A DNA stretch of 43,172 nt from Phycisphaerae bacterium (GCA_028285035.1 JANQQF010000069.1:1-43172); one strand, 5' to 3'; shown: positions 19,186-25,991, counted from the stretch's first letter. The notes: generated by a model not told the origin, from the sequence alone. Program-made: numbers and translations.

Positions 19186-19295
19186 AAGTTGGTGTACTGA
19201 AAACTAAATTTAGCTCAATTAGGTCGTCATTGAGACCGAACGGCTCTCCCCATCCGCTTCACGGGAACTCAAAACTCTAGACTTCATTGGAGTTA

Positions 19296-19339
19296 TAGCC
19301 CCTCCCACCAAATTTGGGGGAGGGGTTGGGGAGGGGCTA
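19296..19339. repeat. G/C-rich palindrome just after the binding-protein gene
   Basis: Perfect 11-bp arms TAGCCCCTCCC and GGGAGGGGCTA enclose a smaller CCAAATTTGG palindrome. The element starts five bases past the stop codon of the binding-protein gene. A stable hairpin here could protect the upstream mRNA, as REP sequences do between malE and malF of E. coli. A related family member is at 23092-23160. Confidence 0.65.
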
Positions 19340-19344
19340 CTTCC

Positions 19345-20838
19345 CTAATTACAACTGTAAACCGGGGTCAATTCGGCTTCAGCCGCAGCGACAGCATCTT
19401 CGATGCTAGTGCCGGTCAAGACGCTAGCAAACATGTTAACGATGGTCTGATTTTCGTAAGCTTCGGCAGATTCGCGTGAGGCAGGGCCAGGCCAGCCAGC
19501 CAAGTGACCGCCATCAGCCGCGCCTTTGAGCGGGGCCAACTGGGGGTCAAGGTTCCACGGCATATTTGGTAGATCATCATAGTGGCGCAATAGTGGCGTG
19601 TAGAAAGTCAAGCCTTCCTGCGCCAATGGGCCAAGCTGCTCGGGTTCCATCATCCATTTTAGGAATGCCTTTGCTGCTTCTGGATTGTCGGTGTGGGCTG
19701 GAATAGCCAGCAAGTTTATTTGGACAAACTCTTGGCGACCGTTTGGTCCAGATGGATATTTGAAGTGGCTCATATTTTCGGCAATGTCAGGTGCCTGCTG
19801 GCCAGCAACCCAGTAGATACTGGTCGCGTTTTGGGTCATTGAAATTTCACCGGCCAAGAAAGCGCGGTTATTTCCACCCTCATCGTAGGCGGTCACATCC
19901 GGAGCCATATATTGGCCGAGTTCAACCATGTATTCCAGGGCCGCACGGGTTTCATCAGAGTTGATCGCGACAGTACAGCCGTCTTCTTCAACCTCTTTCC
20001 CGCCGTATGACCAGAGGAGAGAGTAGGCGAAGTTAGCTGAGTCATTGGGGCCAGCTTGGTTCATTGTGAAGCCAGCGGGGGGTAAGCCTGCGTCGCTCAA
20101 CTTTTTGGCAGCTTCAAGAAGTTCATCATAGGTCTCAGGTGCTTTTTCGATACCTGCTTGTTCAAATAGGTCAGTGCGGTAGTTGATTGCTTGGGCCGTG
20201 TAGGCTCGGGGCAGGGCACGCCAGACACCATCAACCATCCCCGCCTCTCGAGCGAGATCATACCAACCGCCATACTCTTCACCAAGCTCTTCTGCAATGT
20301 CGGAAATATCAAGTAGTTGATCGCCATAAATGAAAGCTTGATTAGCAAACAACTCGCTAATATCACCACCAGCCCCACTATCAATCGAGGCCGCGACTTG
20401 CTCACGCCATTCACGAGAGAAGGTTAAGTCAGCGAAGCCACCAGTTGTGCTCGCCCAAAATTCGGCTTGATTCATTTGGACCGTATTCATTGAAGGAATA
20501 AAGCTATTACGCATGATGCCCTCAATGGTGACTCCAGAGAAGTCTTGAGCGACTTCTGGCTCTGGCGTGGCAATTACTTCAACCTCAACTTCTTTCACGA
20601 CTTCGACTTCGACCGTCTCAACGACTTCAACTTCAACTTCTTTGATAACTTCAACTTCGACCGTTTCAACGACTTCAACTTCGACTTCTTTTACAACTTC
20701 AACTTCTACTGTTTCAATAATAGTTTCGGTAATCACTTCTGGCGTAGCAGCAGCCCCACAAGCCGCCAGGATAGTCATTGTTAAACCTAAGGTCATTAGC
20801 AAAATCATTGACCGAATAAATTGTTTTTTCGGGTTCAT
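19345..20838 (-). CDS. ABC transporter substrate-binding lipoprotein (family 1)
   Basis: A 497-residue extracellular solute-binding protein of the MalE type. The signal peptide ends in the lipobox ILAAC with lipidated Cys27. A Val/Glu-rich tether follows (44-91), made of three 16-residue repeats such as VEVEVVKEVEVEVVET, then the two-lobed binding domain (about 100-497). That domain has family features such as INYRTDLFEQAGI and PETYDELLEAAKKL. The tether should hold the domain away from the membrane. The ligand is unknown; the neighbouring acid-sugar kinase and dehydrogenases suggest a sugar or sugar acid. It is separated from the upstream dehydrogenase by 397 bases, so it may have its own promoter. 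Confidence 0.92.
   Translation of the reverse strand: MNPKKQFIRSMILLMTLGLTMTILAACGAAATPEVITETIIETVEVEVVKEVEVEVVETVEVEVIKEVEVEVVETVEVEVVKEVEVEVIATPEPEVAQDFSGVTIEGIMRNSFIPSMNTVQMNQAEFWASTTGGFADLTFSREWREQVAASIDSGAGGDISELFANQAFIYGDQLLDISDIAEELGEEYGGWYDLAREAGMVDGVWRALPRAYTAQAINYRTDLFEQAGIEKAPETYDELLEAAKKLSDAGLPPAGFTMNQAGPNDSANFAYSLLWSYGGKEVEEDGCTVAINSDETRAALEYMVELGQYMAPDVTAYDEGGNNRAFLAGEISMTQNATSIYWVAGQQAPDIAENMSHFKYPSGPNGRQEFVQINLLAIPAHTDNPEAAKAFLKWMMEPEQLGPLAQEGLTFYTPLLRHYDDLPNMPWNLDPQLAPLKGAADGGHLAGWPGPASRESAEAYENQTIVNMFASVLTGTSIEDAVAAAEAELTPVYSCN
20566..20709 (-). repeat. in-gene tandem repeat, 3 x 48 bp
   Basis: Three units of 48 bp encode residues 44-91 of the binding lipoprotein, each made of two similar 8-residue halves built on VEVEV. 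The array is prone to change in copy number, which would alter tether length without breaking the frame. Confidence 0.85.
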
Positions 20839-20907
20839 TCTTCTTTGCTCCAGTTCATCTTTGAATTAATCATCATGGAATTATTTTTTGGTTTTAGTAC
20901 GCAGCAT

Positions 20908-20929
20908 TTTGTGTCCGAAGGCGCTTTGA
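20908..20929. promoter_or_regulatory. 22-bp motif shared with the SDR gene upstream region
   Basis: TTTGTGTCCGA-AGG-CGCTTTGA, 70 bases upstream of the minus-strand binding-protein gene. It is identical to 13249-13270 except for three central bases. Orientation relative to the gene is opposite to that of the other copy. Confidence 0.35.
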
Positions 20930-20962
20930 CAAGAGCATTCAATCAGCTCCATATTTGGATTT

Positions 20963-20994
20963 TGGTAATTGAGTAGACGTAGCGACAATTACCA
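20963..20994. promoter_or_regulatory. perfect 9-bp inverted repeat upstream of the binding-protein gene
   Basis: TGGTAATTG and CAATTACCA are separated by 14 bases, about 125 bases before the start codon. TGGT/ACCA ends are common in bacterial operators, so this is a candidate site for a regulator of the transporter, but it could be a structured leader element. Confidence 0.4.
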
Positions 20995-21019
20995 TTTACT
21001 AATCACTAATTACTAACAA
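20992..21019. repeat. heptamer repeat, 4 units
   Basis: Consecutive 7-base units CCATTTA, CTAATCA, CTAATTA and CTAACAA. The same family is present at 23003-23037 and 36908-36942. Confidence 0.55.
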
Positions 21020-21020
21020 A

Positions 21021-21049
21021 TTGTGTCGTTGCGTACAGTTCACTATAAT
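21021..21049 (+). promoter_or_regulatory. candidate promoter for the intergenic small RNA
   Basis: TTGTGT, 17 bases, then a perfect TATAAT at 21044-21049 on the plus strand, facing away from both flanking minus-strand genes. The -35 half is weak (only TTG matches). Confidence 0.4.
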
Positions 21050-21055
21050 GTTTTT

Positions 21056-21153
21056 GAGAGCAACGGTACGGCCTATGGCAGTAGGTTTGTACATCGCTGC
21101 TTTTGCCTTCTGGAGATACGACGTTCTGTCCGGTTCGTTGGTATCTCCTTTTT
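21056..21153 (+). ncRNA. candidate small RNA of about 98 nt
   Basis: A plus-strand unit inside the 397-bp gap between two minus-strand genes. A TATAAT box predicts a start near 21056, and a bulged 12-bp hairpin followed by TTTTT ends it near 21153. The 5' segment contains CAACG, which can pair with CGTTG inside the terminator stem (21136-21140), so an alternative fold is possible. It does not match a riboswitch or small RNA class that I recognise. Alternatively, the minus strand could be a structured leader of the binding-protein mRNA. Confidence 0.35.
21112..21153 (+). terminator. intrinsic terminator on the plus strand
   Basis: GGAGATAC at 21112-21119 pairs perfectly with GTATCTCC at 21141-21148. 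After a one-base bulge the stem continues GACG/CGTT, and a TTTTT run follows directly. No T-run exists on the minus-strand side, so it acts in the plus direction. Confidence 0.6.
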
Positions 21154-21178
21154 GATTAATCTGGTTTCAGACTAATCA
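21153..21178. repeat. short hairpin TGATTAATCTG/CAGACTAATCA
   Basis: The 11-base arms pair at 10 positions around a GTTT loop, directly after the terminator hairpin. A TTTTTT run comes 8 bases later on the plus strand, so it may back up termination. Confidence 0.5.
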
Positions 21179-21235
21179 ACCATCATTTTTTATGCGATAG
21201 GCACCTCCTTTTCAGCGGTTGCATAGCAGGTTCGT

Positions 21236-22288
21236 CTAAAGGCGTTCCATGATGGCTTGGGCAATCTGGGTGGTCCCTGCATGACCCCCCAAGTCGCCTC
21301 CTTTGACGCCATCGGCTAGGGTTTGGTCGACCGCTTTTTTGACAAGATTGGCGCCTTCGGCTTCCCCTAAATGCTCTAACATCATCGACCCTGCCAGAAC
21401 AGTGGCGATAGGGTTAGCAATCCCCCGACCCGCGATATCCGGTGCAGAGCCGTGGACGGGTTCAAACATTGAAGGGTACTCTTTCTCCGGATTCATATTG
21501 CAACTCGGACTTAGACCAATACTGCCGATCATTGCCCCACCCAAGTCACTCAAAATGTCACCAAAGAGATTGGTGCTGACCATCACATCAAACCAACCCG
21601 GATTTTGGATAATTTTCATCGTGGCCGCATCGACATAGAGCGTTTCATACTCAACATCAGGATATTCCTCGCTCACCTCTGCCATCACTTTGTCCCAAAA
21701 GACCATGCTATGGAGTAAGGCATTTGACTTAGTCACGTTGGTCACACGATTACGACGAGTGCGAGCCAGTTCAAAGGCGTAGCGGGCCACGCGTTCCACG
21801 CCGTGCCGGGTGAAGACATTGGTTTGTACCGCGACCTCATTGTTGGCATCGGGATGAACAACCCCGCCCGGTCCGGCATACTCGCCCTCACTGTTTTCGC
21901 GAACGATGATAAAATCGATCTCGCCGTGATCCTTCGCCAGCAATGTCGGTACATTCGGCCACGACTTCACCGGGCGAATATTGATGTACTGCTTAAACTG
22001 CTTGCGCATAATGAAAATGAATTCCCACGCCGACCGATAATCGGTCACGTCTGGGTGCCCCGCTGCGACAAAGTAGATGGCATCAAATTGGCGTAAAATA
22101 TCGGGGCCATTCGGTGGCATAATTTGTCCGGTTTCAAGAAAATGTTCACATCCCCAAGGGAAGTAGGCGGTTTCCAGAGCAAAGGTCCCCAGCCTGTCAG
22201 CGGTGGTGTGCAAGACTTTGAGGGCTTCAGGCATAATTTCTCGCCCAATGCCATCACCTGGTAACACCGCAATGTTATAGCTTTGCAT
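21236..22288 (-). CDS. tartrate/isopropylmalate-type beta-decarboxylating dehydrogenase
   Basis: A 350-residue NAD-dependent enzyme of the isocitrate/isopropylmalate dehydrogenase family, closest in style to tartrate and D-malate dehydrogenases. Visible motifs are VLPGDGIGREI at the N terminus, VRENSEGEYAGPGG (near 130-143), the metal-binding region TNLFGDILSDLGGAMIGSIG (near 235-254) and EPVHGSAPDIAGRGIANP (near 273-290). Such enzymes oxidise a 2-hydroxy acid and usually decarboxylate it. The ATG follows GAGAGGA, 23 bases after the cyclase-family gene. Next to a DUF1537 kinase and a Gfo/Idh protein, it probably acts on a four-carbon hydroxy acid; the true substrate is open. Confidence 0.88.
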   Translation of the reverse strand: MQSYNIAVLPGDGIGREIMPEALKVLHTTADRLGTFALETAYFPWGCEHFLETGQIMPPNGPDILRQFDAIYFVAAGHPDVTDYRSAWEFIFIMRKQFKQYINIRPVKSWPNVPTLLAKDHGEIDFIIVRENSEGEYAGPGGVVHPDANNEVAVQTNVFTRHGVERVARYAFELARTRRNRVTNVTKSNALLHSMVFWDKVMAEVSEEYPDVEYETLYVDAATMKIIQNPGWFDVMVSTNLFGDILSDLGGAMIGSIGLSPSCNMNPEKEYPSMFEPVHGSAPDIAGRGIANPIATVLAGSMMLEHLGEAEGANLVKKAVDQTLADGVKGGDLGGHAGTTQIAQAIMERL

Positions 22289-22311
22289 TGTCTATCCTCT
22301 CGTAAATTCAG

Positions 22312-22956
22312 TTAGGCTTCAATCGCAATGGCTCGCACCGGAGAGCCATCACAATTTTCAATCTTCAGGGGCAGGGCAATAAATTGAACGACGGGTTGTC
22401 GTAGGTCTCGTAGATTAGCTAGGCTCTCAACAATTACAGTTTCGGCCTTGAGTAAAATTTGGTGAACCTCGGTCAGCTCGGCTCGATTTTCGGGTCGCAG
22501 TGAGGCCACAGATGGTGTTTCCAGCCCCACCATCACAATCTGTTTGGCGACCAGCCAGTGGGCTAGCTCTGCCGAGATGCGGGGCATATTCATCCGGTAA
22601 TACTCTTCATTCAGGGCGTGTTGATCCCAATCGGTTCGCAGGAGGAGTCGTGATCCCGCCTCAACTCTCGTTTCGTGGGGCGTCAGATCATCGACGGTGA
22701 TTAAGCTGTTGGGTTCTTTGTGGCTTAAATCAATTACCTGCGCGGGGCCAACACATTTTTCCAGCAAGACGTGGTCAATCGTTCGACCCCCGTCCACAAA
22801 GTGAAGTGGGGCGTCCATATGTGTGCCGGAGTGGCTATAAAGATGGAGATTTGTGGTATTAAATCCCTTATCGGCAATGGTGGTGTTTTGCTCCAAGGCC
22901 ACACCACGCATCCCGTGGTAAAAGGTTAAACTTAGGTCAACAATTCGTTGTGTCAT
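22312..22956 (-). CDS. cyclase family protein (kynurenine formamidase-like hydrolase)
   Basis: A 214-residue protein with the family metal-binding motif HSGTHMDAPLHF (near 41-52), which supplies His and Asp ligands, plus later conserved positions around VGLETPSV. The cyclase family (PF04199) includes kynurenine formamidase and isatin hydrolase and cleaves amide, lactam or lactone-like bonds with a divalent metal. Length is normal. In this operon, hydrolysis of a lactone or amide form of the imported acid is plausible but inferred. It is upstream of the dehydrogenase and 265 bases downstream of the regulator, a gap filled with repeats. Confidence 0.85.
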   Translation of the reverse strand: MTQRIVDLSLTFYHGMRGVALEQNTTIADKGFNTTNLHLYSHSGTHMDAPLHFVDGGRTIDHVLLEKCVGPAQVIDLSHKEPNSLITVDDLTPHETRVEAGSRLLLRTDWDQHALNEEYYRMNMPRISAELAHWLVAKQIVMVGLETPSVASLRPENRAELTEVHQILLKAETVIVESLANLRDLRQPVVQFIALPLKIENCDGSPVRAIAIEA

Positions 22957-23002
22957 AGGGTTTCTCCGACGAAACGATTACGTCATTGTGTGATGGTAAA
23001 AA

Positions 23003-23037
23003 TAGTGGTTAGTGATTGGTGGCTAGTGATTAGTCAA
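23003..23037. repeat. heptamer repeat, 5 units
   Basis: Units TAGTGGT, TAGTGAT, TGGTGGC, TAGTGAT and TAGTCAA in a row. This is the reverse-complement orientation of the arrays at 20992 and 36908. Confidence 0.65.
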
Positions 23038-23091
23038 TATCATTAAACAAGCTTGTGTTAAGTTATAAATTTGATTTATTTTGTGACACTC

Positions 23092-23160
23092 TACCTCCCC
23101 CAGCCCCTCCTGCAAGGAGGGGAGCCACTTCCCCCTTGGAGGGGGGATTGAGGGGGATAG
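23092..23160. repeat. C/G-rich palindromic repeat
   Basis: It contains the perfect hairpin CCCCTCCT-GCA-AGGAGGGG (23104-23122) and a second one, CCCCC/GGGGG, near 23131-23146. It belongs to the same class as 19296-19339. It fills the gap between the GntR regulator gene and the cyclase-family gene and may partly insulate them. Confidence 0.6.
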
Positions 23161-23221
23161 AAACCTTCGTTATAAAACTCAACTCACTATTTTCTGTAGC
23201 TACCTACCAGCTTCCTGCTAC

Positions 23222-23944
23222 CTACTCTCCTGCCGATTCCAAACTCTTCTTCCAACCACTCAAGTTCTCTGCAATCGCCGCTTCAATTTGGTCGGGATTT
23301 TTGCGGCGCAGGATTTCGACAATATGGCGGTGGCGGGCTAGGGTCGATTGTACGCCGTCTGGGGTGGCATTGGCCTGACGGAGTGAGTCAAAAAACATTG
23401 TGTTGAGTAGGCCGCCCACTTTGATGATGAGCGGGTTTTTGGTGGCGGCTAAGATGGTGTTGTGAAACTTCAGGTCAAGGTCGGCCAAGATATCGGTATC
23501 CTGTCCGCCATCGGCAATATACGCTTCCATTTCCGCGATGGCGGCCTCAAGCTTGGCAAAATCAGTCTCATCGGCTTTGAGGGCAGCCGCTTTGTTGTAC
23601 CCTACCTCAATCATCAGCCGAAACTCGTATAAATCGGTCGCGTTCTTCGGCTCGACCAGAATGGCAAATAACATCGGATCAATAATCGTCGGAGCAATAC
23701 CTTCGCTGATATACGTCCCATCACCGCGTCGCACCTCAACCGCGCCCATCGCTGCCAAAATCTTGATGGCCTCACGAATGGTGCTGCGGCCAACCCCCAG
23801 TCGTTCACTCAACTCTGGCTCAGAGGGCAGACGCTGCCCCGGCTTAAATTCACCATCGATCAAGGCTTGCTTAAAATTCTCGATAATGTCCTCAACGACA
23901 TTTTTTCGTTTCACCGACTGGAAAAAACCATCTTTGTTATTCAC
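23222..23944 (-). CDS. FadR-subfamily GntR transcriptional regulator
   Basis: A 240-residue DNA-binding repressor or activator. The N-terminal winged helix-turn-helix (about 12-75) has GQRLPSEPELSERLGVGRSTIREAIKIL, the GntR signature. The all-helical FCD domain (about 90-225) has DLKFHNTILAATKNPLI, whose Asp and His residues commonly bind a metal and a carboxylic acid effector. FCD regulators typically sense sugar acids or organic acids, which fits the operon it heads. The start is GTG, after AGGTG. A strong promoter and a perfect dyad within its leader suggest autoregulation. Confidence 0.9.
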   Translation of the reverse strand: MNNKDGFFQSVKRKNVVEDIIENFKQALIDGEFKPGQRLPSEPELSERLGVGRSTIREAIKILAAMGAVEVRRGDGTYISEGIAPTIIDPMLFAILVEPKNATDLYEFRLMIEVGYNKAAALKADETDFAKLEAAIAEMEAYIADGGQDTDILADLDLKFHNTILAATKNPLIIKVGGLLNTMFFDSLRQANATPDGVQSTLARHRHIVEILRRKNPDQIEAAIAENLSGWKKSLESAGE

Positions 23945-23980
23945 ACACCTGCTCCATTGACGGGATGATTGATCTGGTGG

Positions 23981-23997
23981 CTGATGTCAAACATCAG
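23981..23997. promoter_or_regulatory. candidate GntR operator CTGATGT-CAA-ACATCAG
   Basis: A perfect dyad of 7-bp arms with a 3-bp spacer. Its GT-N3-AC core matches the core of the FadR-subfamily consensus TNGTNNNACNA. It lies just downstream of the predicted transcription start of the regulator gene, where bound protein would block transcription. Confidence 0.55.
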
Positions 23998-24018
23998 ACA
24001 TCTGATTGATTTGATCCG

Positions 24019-24047
24019 ACTATATCATTTAAATGAGGATGTGTCAA
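24019..24047 (-). promoter_or_regulatory. promoter of the GntR-headed cluster
   Basis: Read on the minus strand: a perfect TTGACA, 17 bases, then TATAGT (5 of 6). The predicted start is near 24012, about 68 bases before the GTG. Confidence 0.65.
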
Positions 24048-24061
24048 GTGGGTTATGGAAC

Positions 24062-24095
24062 AAAAAAAGCCCAACCAATTATTGGTCAGGCTTTT
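24062..24095 (-). terminator. intrinsic terminator of the Mrr-like nuclease gene
   Basis: On the minus strand GCC-TG-ACCAATA pairs with ATTGGT-TG-GGC and is followed by seven T residues. It sits 37 bases after the stop codon and just upstream of the GntR promoter, separating the two units. Confidence 0.8.
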
Positions 24096-24131
24096 ACGTG
24101 GGGTTAAAGTAGCCACACTTATCACCAATGG

Positions 24132-24608
24132 CTAACTTGAGTCATCTTCTCTAATAAGTAACGCATCAGTTTTATATCCAATCGCGTGTGCGGTTAAATG
24201 CTTGTATTTAAAGGCAAACTGGTTTGCAGACTGTACAATCAGCAAATCAATACCATAATGGTCTGCTAATGTTCTAACACCAGAATTAAATCCCTTAGTC
24301 GTAACTATTACACCGTGAGTTTGTCCTTCGAAGATAGAGGCGATGTCTAAAATTCTCGCATAAAAGGCAAGAATTTTTTCTACATAAACAGAATTTTTCC
24401 AGCACTTACATTCAACTAAATAAAGATTTTGTTGGTGCTCAATAGATACATCTATCTGGTGTTCGTAGCTAGACTTCCCTATCCGTTTATTTTCTGAACC
24501 ATAGCGGACCTGAGTAGGCTCCACCCCTTCTACACGTTCAAAAACAGATTTGAATATATCTGTTACAATTTTTTCATACTCTTTGGAGTCTGTTTCTAGG
24601 TCCATCAT
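24132..24608 (-). CDS. Mrr-like PD-(D/E)xK nuclease domain protein
   Basis: A 158-residue small protein. The core motif HQIDVSIE followed by YLVECKCWK (about 51-73) is the D...ExK metal site of restriction-endonuclease-fold nucleases. The following VEKILAFYARILDIA helix and VIVTTKGFNSG strand resemble the Mrr_cat domain of type IV restriction enzymes. No DNA-recognition domain is visible, so it is either a single-domain nuclease or part of a complex. The ATG is preceded by AGGAGA. It is transcribed away from the TIR protein gene 146 bases away, a pairing that hints at defence but does not prove it. Confidence 0.75.
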   Translation of the reverse strand: MMDLETDSKEYEKIVTDIFKSVFERVEGVEPTQVRYGSENKRIGKSSYEHQIDVSIEHQQNLYLVECKCWKNSVYVEKILAFYARILDIASIFEGQTHGVIVTTKGFNSGVRTLADHYGIDLLIVQSANQFAFKYKHLTAHAIGYKTDALLIREDDSS

Positions 24609-24718
24609 TTTCTCCTGTTAACTTAATTCTATCTTATCAAAATCTTCTGGCAGTGTCTAGGATAGAGTAAAGTCATCTCAACCACCGATACAACAATTCA
24701 ACCCTCTTGAATTTCCCA

Positions 24719-24748
24719 TTGATTAGTTGGGATTTTTTGCCGTATAAT
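24719..24748 (+). promoter_or_regulatory. promoter giving a leaderless TIR-protein mRNA
   Basis: TTGATT (4 of 6), 18 bases, then a perfect TATAAT at 24743-24748. The usual +1 distance of seven bases falls exactly on the ATG at 24755, where no ribosome binding site is present. Confidence 0.5.
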
Positions 24749-24754
24749 CCACCT

Positions 24755-25816
24755 ATGTCAGACAAACTAACTCGTGAAGATGTTGAGCGCATTGTAAAAG
24801 AGGCTAGGGAAAAAGGGGAGAGCCCTAACTTTGCTGGGGCAAACCTCTATAAGGCGGATCTCTTTAAAGCAGATCTCAAAGAAGCGAACCTCTTTCGAGC
24901 AGACCTCTTTCGGGCAGATGTTAGGGAAGCGAACCTCTTTCGGGCGGATATCAGTGGAGCGGACCTCACTGGGGCGAAGTTTACTGGGGCGAGTCTTTTT
25001 AAGGCAAACTTTAGTGGGGCAGATCTGAGAGAGGCGAATTTCGCTAGGGTAGACCTTCGTGAGGCAGACCTCAGTGGAGCAAACCTTCGTGGGACCGCGT
25101 TTATAGAGGCGAGTCTTGTTAGGGTAGACCTCTATAATACAATTATTTCAAACCTAGGTCTTCGTCAAGTTAAAGGACTTAAAGTAATAAATCATAGAGG
25201 GCCTTCACCTATTAGCACAAGTACCCTATTCAAATCCCAAGGTCAAATTCCTATAGAATTCTTACGTGGTTGTGGCCTCAATGACTGGGAAATCGAAAAT
25301 GCAAAACTCTACAATCCAAACCTAAGTCAAGACCAAATCATTGACATCACCTACACTATCTCCAATATGCTCACAGGCCCCGCCATCAAATACAACTCCT
25401 GCTTCATCAGCTATTCAAGCGAGGATGATCCCTTTGCCCACAAACTCTATGATGACCTGCAAAACAATGGGGTACGCTGTTGGTTTGCGCCGGAGGATAT
25501 GAAAATTGGGGATAAGATTCGGCATCGGATTGATGAGTCGATTCGGCTGCAGGATAAGTTGCTGCTTATCTTGTCCGGGTCATCGATTGAAAGTGTGTGG
25601 GTTGAGAGTGAGGTGGAGCGGGCTTTTGCTTTGGAGCGGAAGCGAAAACGGCCGGTCTTATTTCCCATTCGGGTAGATGATGCGGTGATGAAAACGGATG
25701 TAGCGTGGGCCTCTGAAATCAAAGAAATGCGACACATCGGTGATTTTTGTAATTGGCAGGATAATGCGGCGTATCGGGCAGGATTTGAGCGGCTTTTGAA
25801 AGATCTACAGGTGTAG
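24755..25816 (+). CDS. pentapeptide-repeat protein with C-terminal TIR domain
   Basis: A 353-residue two-part protein. Residues about 22-130 are some 20 A(D/N)LxX pentapeptides (ANLYKADLFKADLKEANLF and so on), which fold as a right-handed beta helix. Residues about 212-353 form a TIR domain starting CFISYSSEDD. SVWVESE places a glutamate (E286) four residues after Trp282, where TIR NADases carry the catalytic Glu. Bacterial TIR proteins often act in phage defence by consuming NAD or making signal nucleotides; the beta helix may sense or scaffold. The frame is open from 24707, but the promoter position and the MSDK start favour ATG 24755. Divergent from an Mrr-like nuclease. Confidence 0.85.
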   Translation: MSDKLTREDVERIVKEAREKGESPNFAGANLYKADLFKADLKEANLFRADLFRADVREANLFRADISGADLTGAKFTGASLFKANFSGADLREANFARVDLREADLSGANLRGTAFIEASLVRVDLYNTIISNLGLRQVKGLKVINHRGPSPISTSTLFKSQGQIPIEFLRGCGLNDWEIENAKLYNPNLSQDQIIDITYTISNMLTGPAIKYNSCFISYSSEDDPFAHKLYDDLQNNGVRCWFAPEDMKIGDKIRHRIDESIRLQDKLLLILSGSSIESVWVESEVERAFALERKRKRPVLFPIRVDDAVMKTDVAWASEIKEMRHIGDFCNWQDNAAYRAGFERLLKDLQV

Positions 25817-25872
25817 TTTTATTACAGGCATATCGTTGGCGGTGGGCCATAGATTGATTGAGGTTTATAAAT

Positions 25873-25991
25873 TATTTCGGTAATGTAGGGGCATCCCTTG
25901 TGGGTGCCTGAACGTGGGCAAGCACAAGACATTGCCCCTACAACTACCCTCGATTTTCTGGATAATCCCCATCATCATAATTACCGAAATA
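25873..25991. repeat. nested palindromic element between convergent genes
   Basis: Perfect 12-bp outer arms TATTTCGGTAAT (25873-25884) and ATTACCGAAATA (25980-25991) enclose a second palindrome, 25884-25942. Its ends are TGTAGGGGCA/TGCCCCTACA, with internal CTTGTG/CACAAG arms. A decayed relative of the inner part is at 15424-15474. It looks like a MITE-type repeat and may also end transcription from both sides. Confidence 0.7.

Noticed and set aside
20545..20869. Two plus-strand open frames rich in Phe/Asn/Asp and Ser/Thr
   Set aside because: They lie antisense to the Val/Glu tether and signal peptide of the binding lipoprotein; the repeats alone keep these frames open.
24830..25140. Regular short-period repeat, possible CRISPR or tandem array
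   Set aside because: The period is 15 bases and in frame, encoding pentapeptide repeats; there are no unique spacers.
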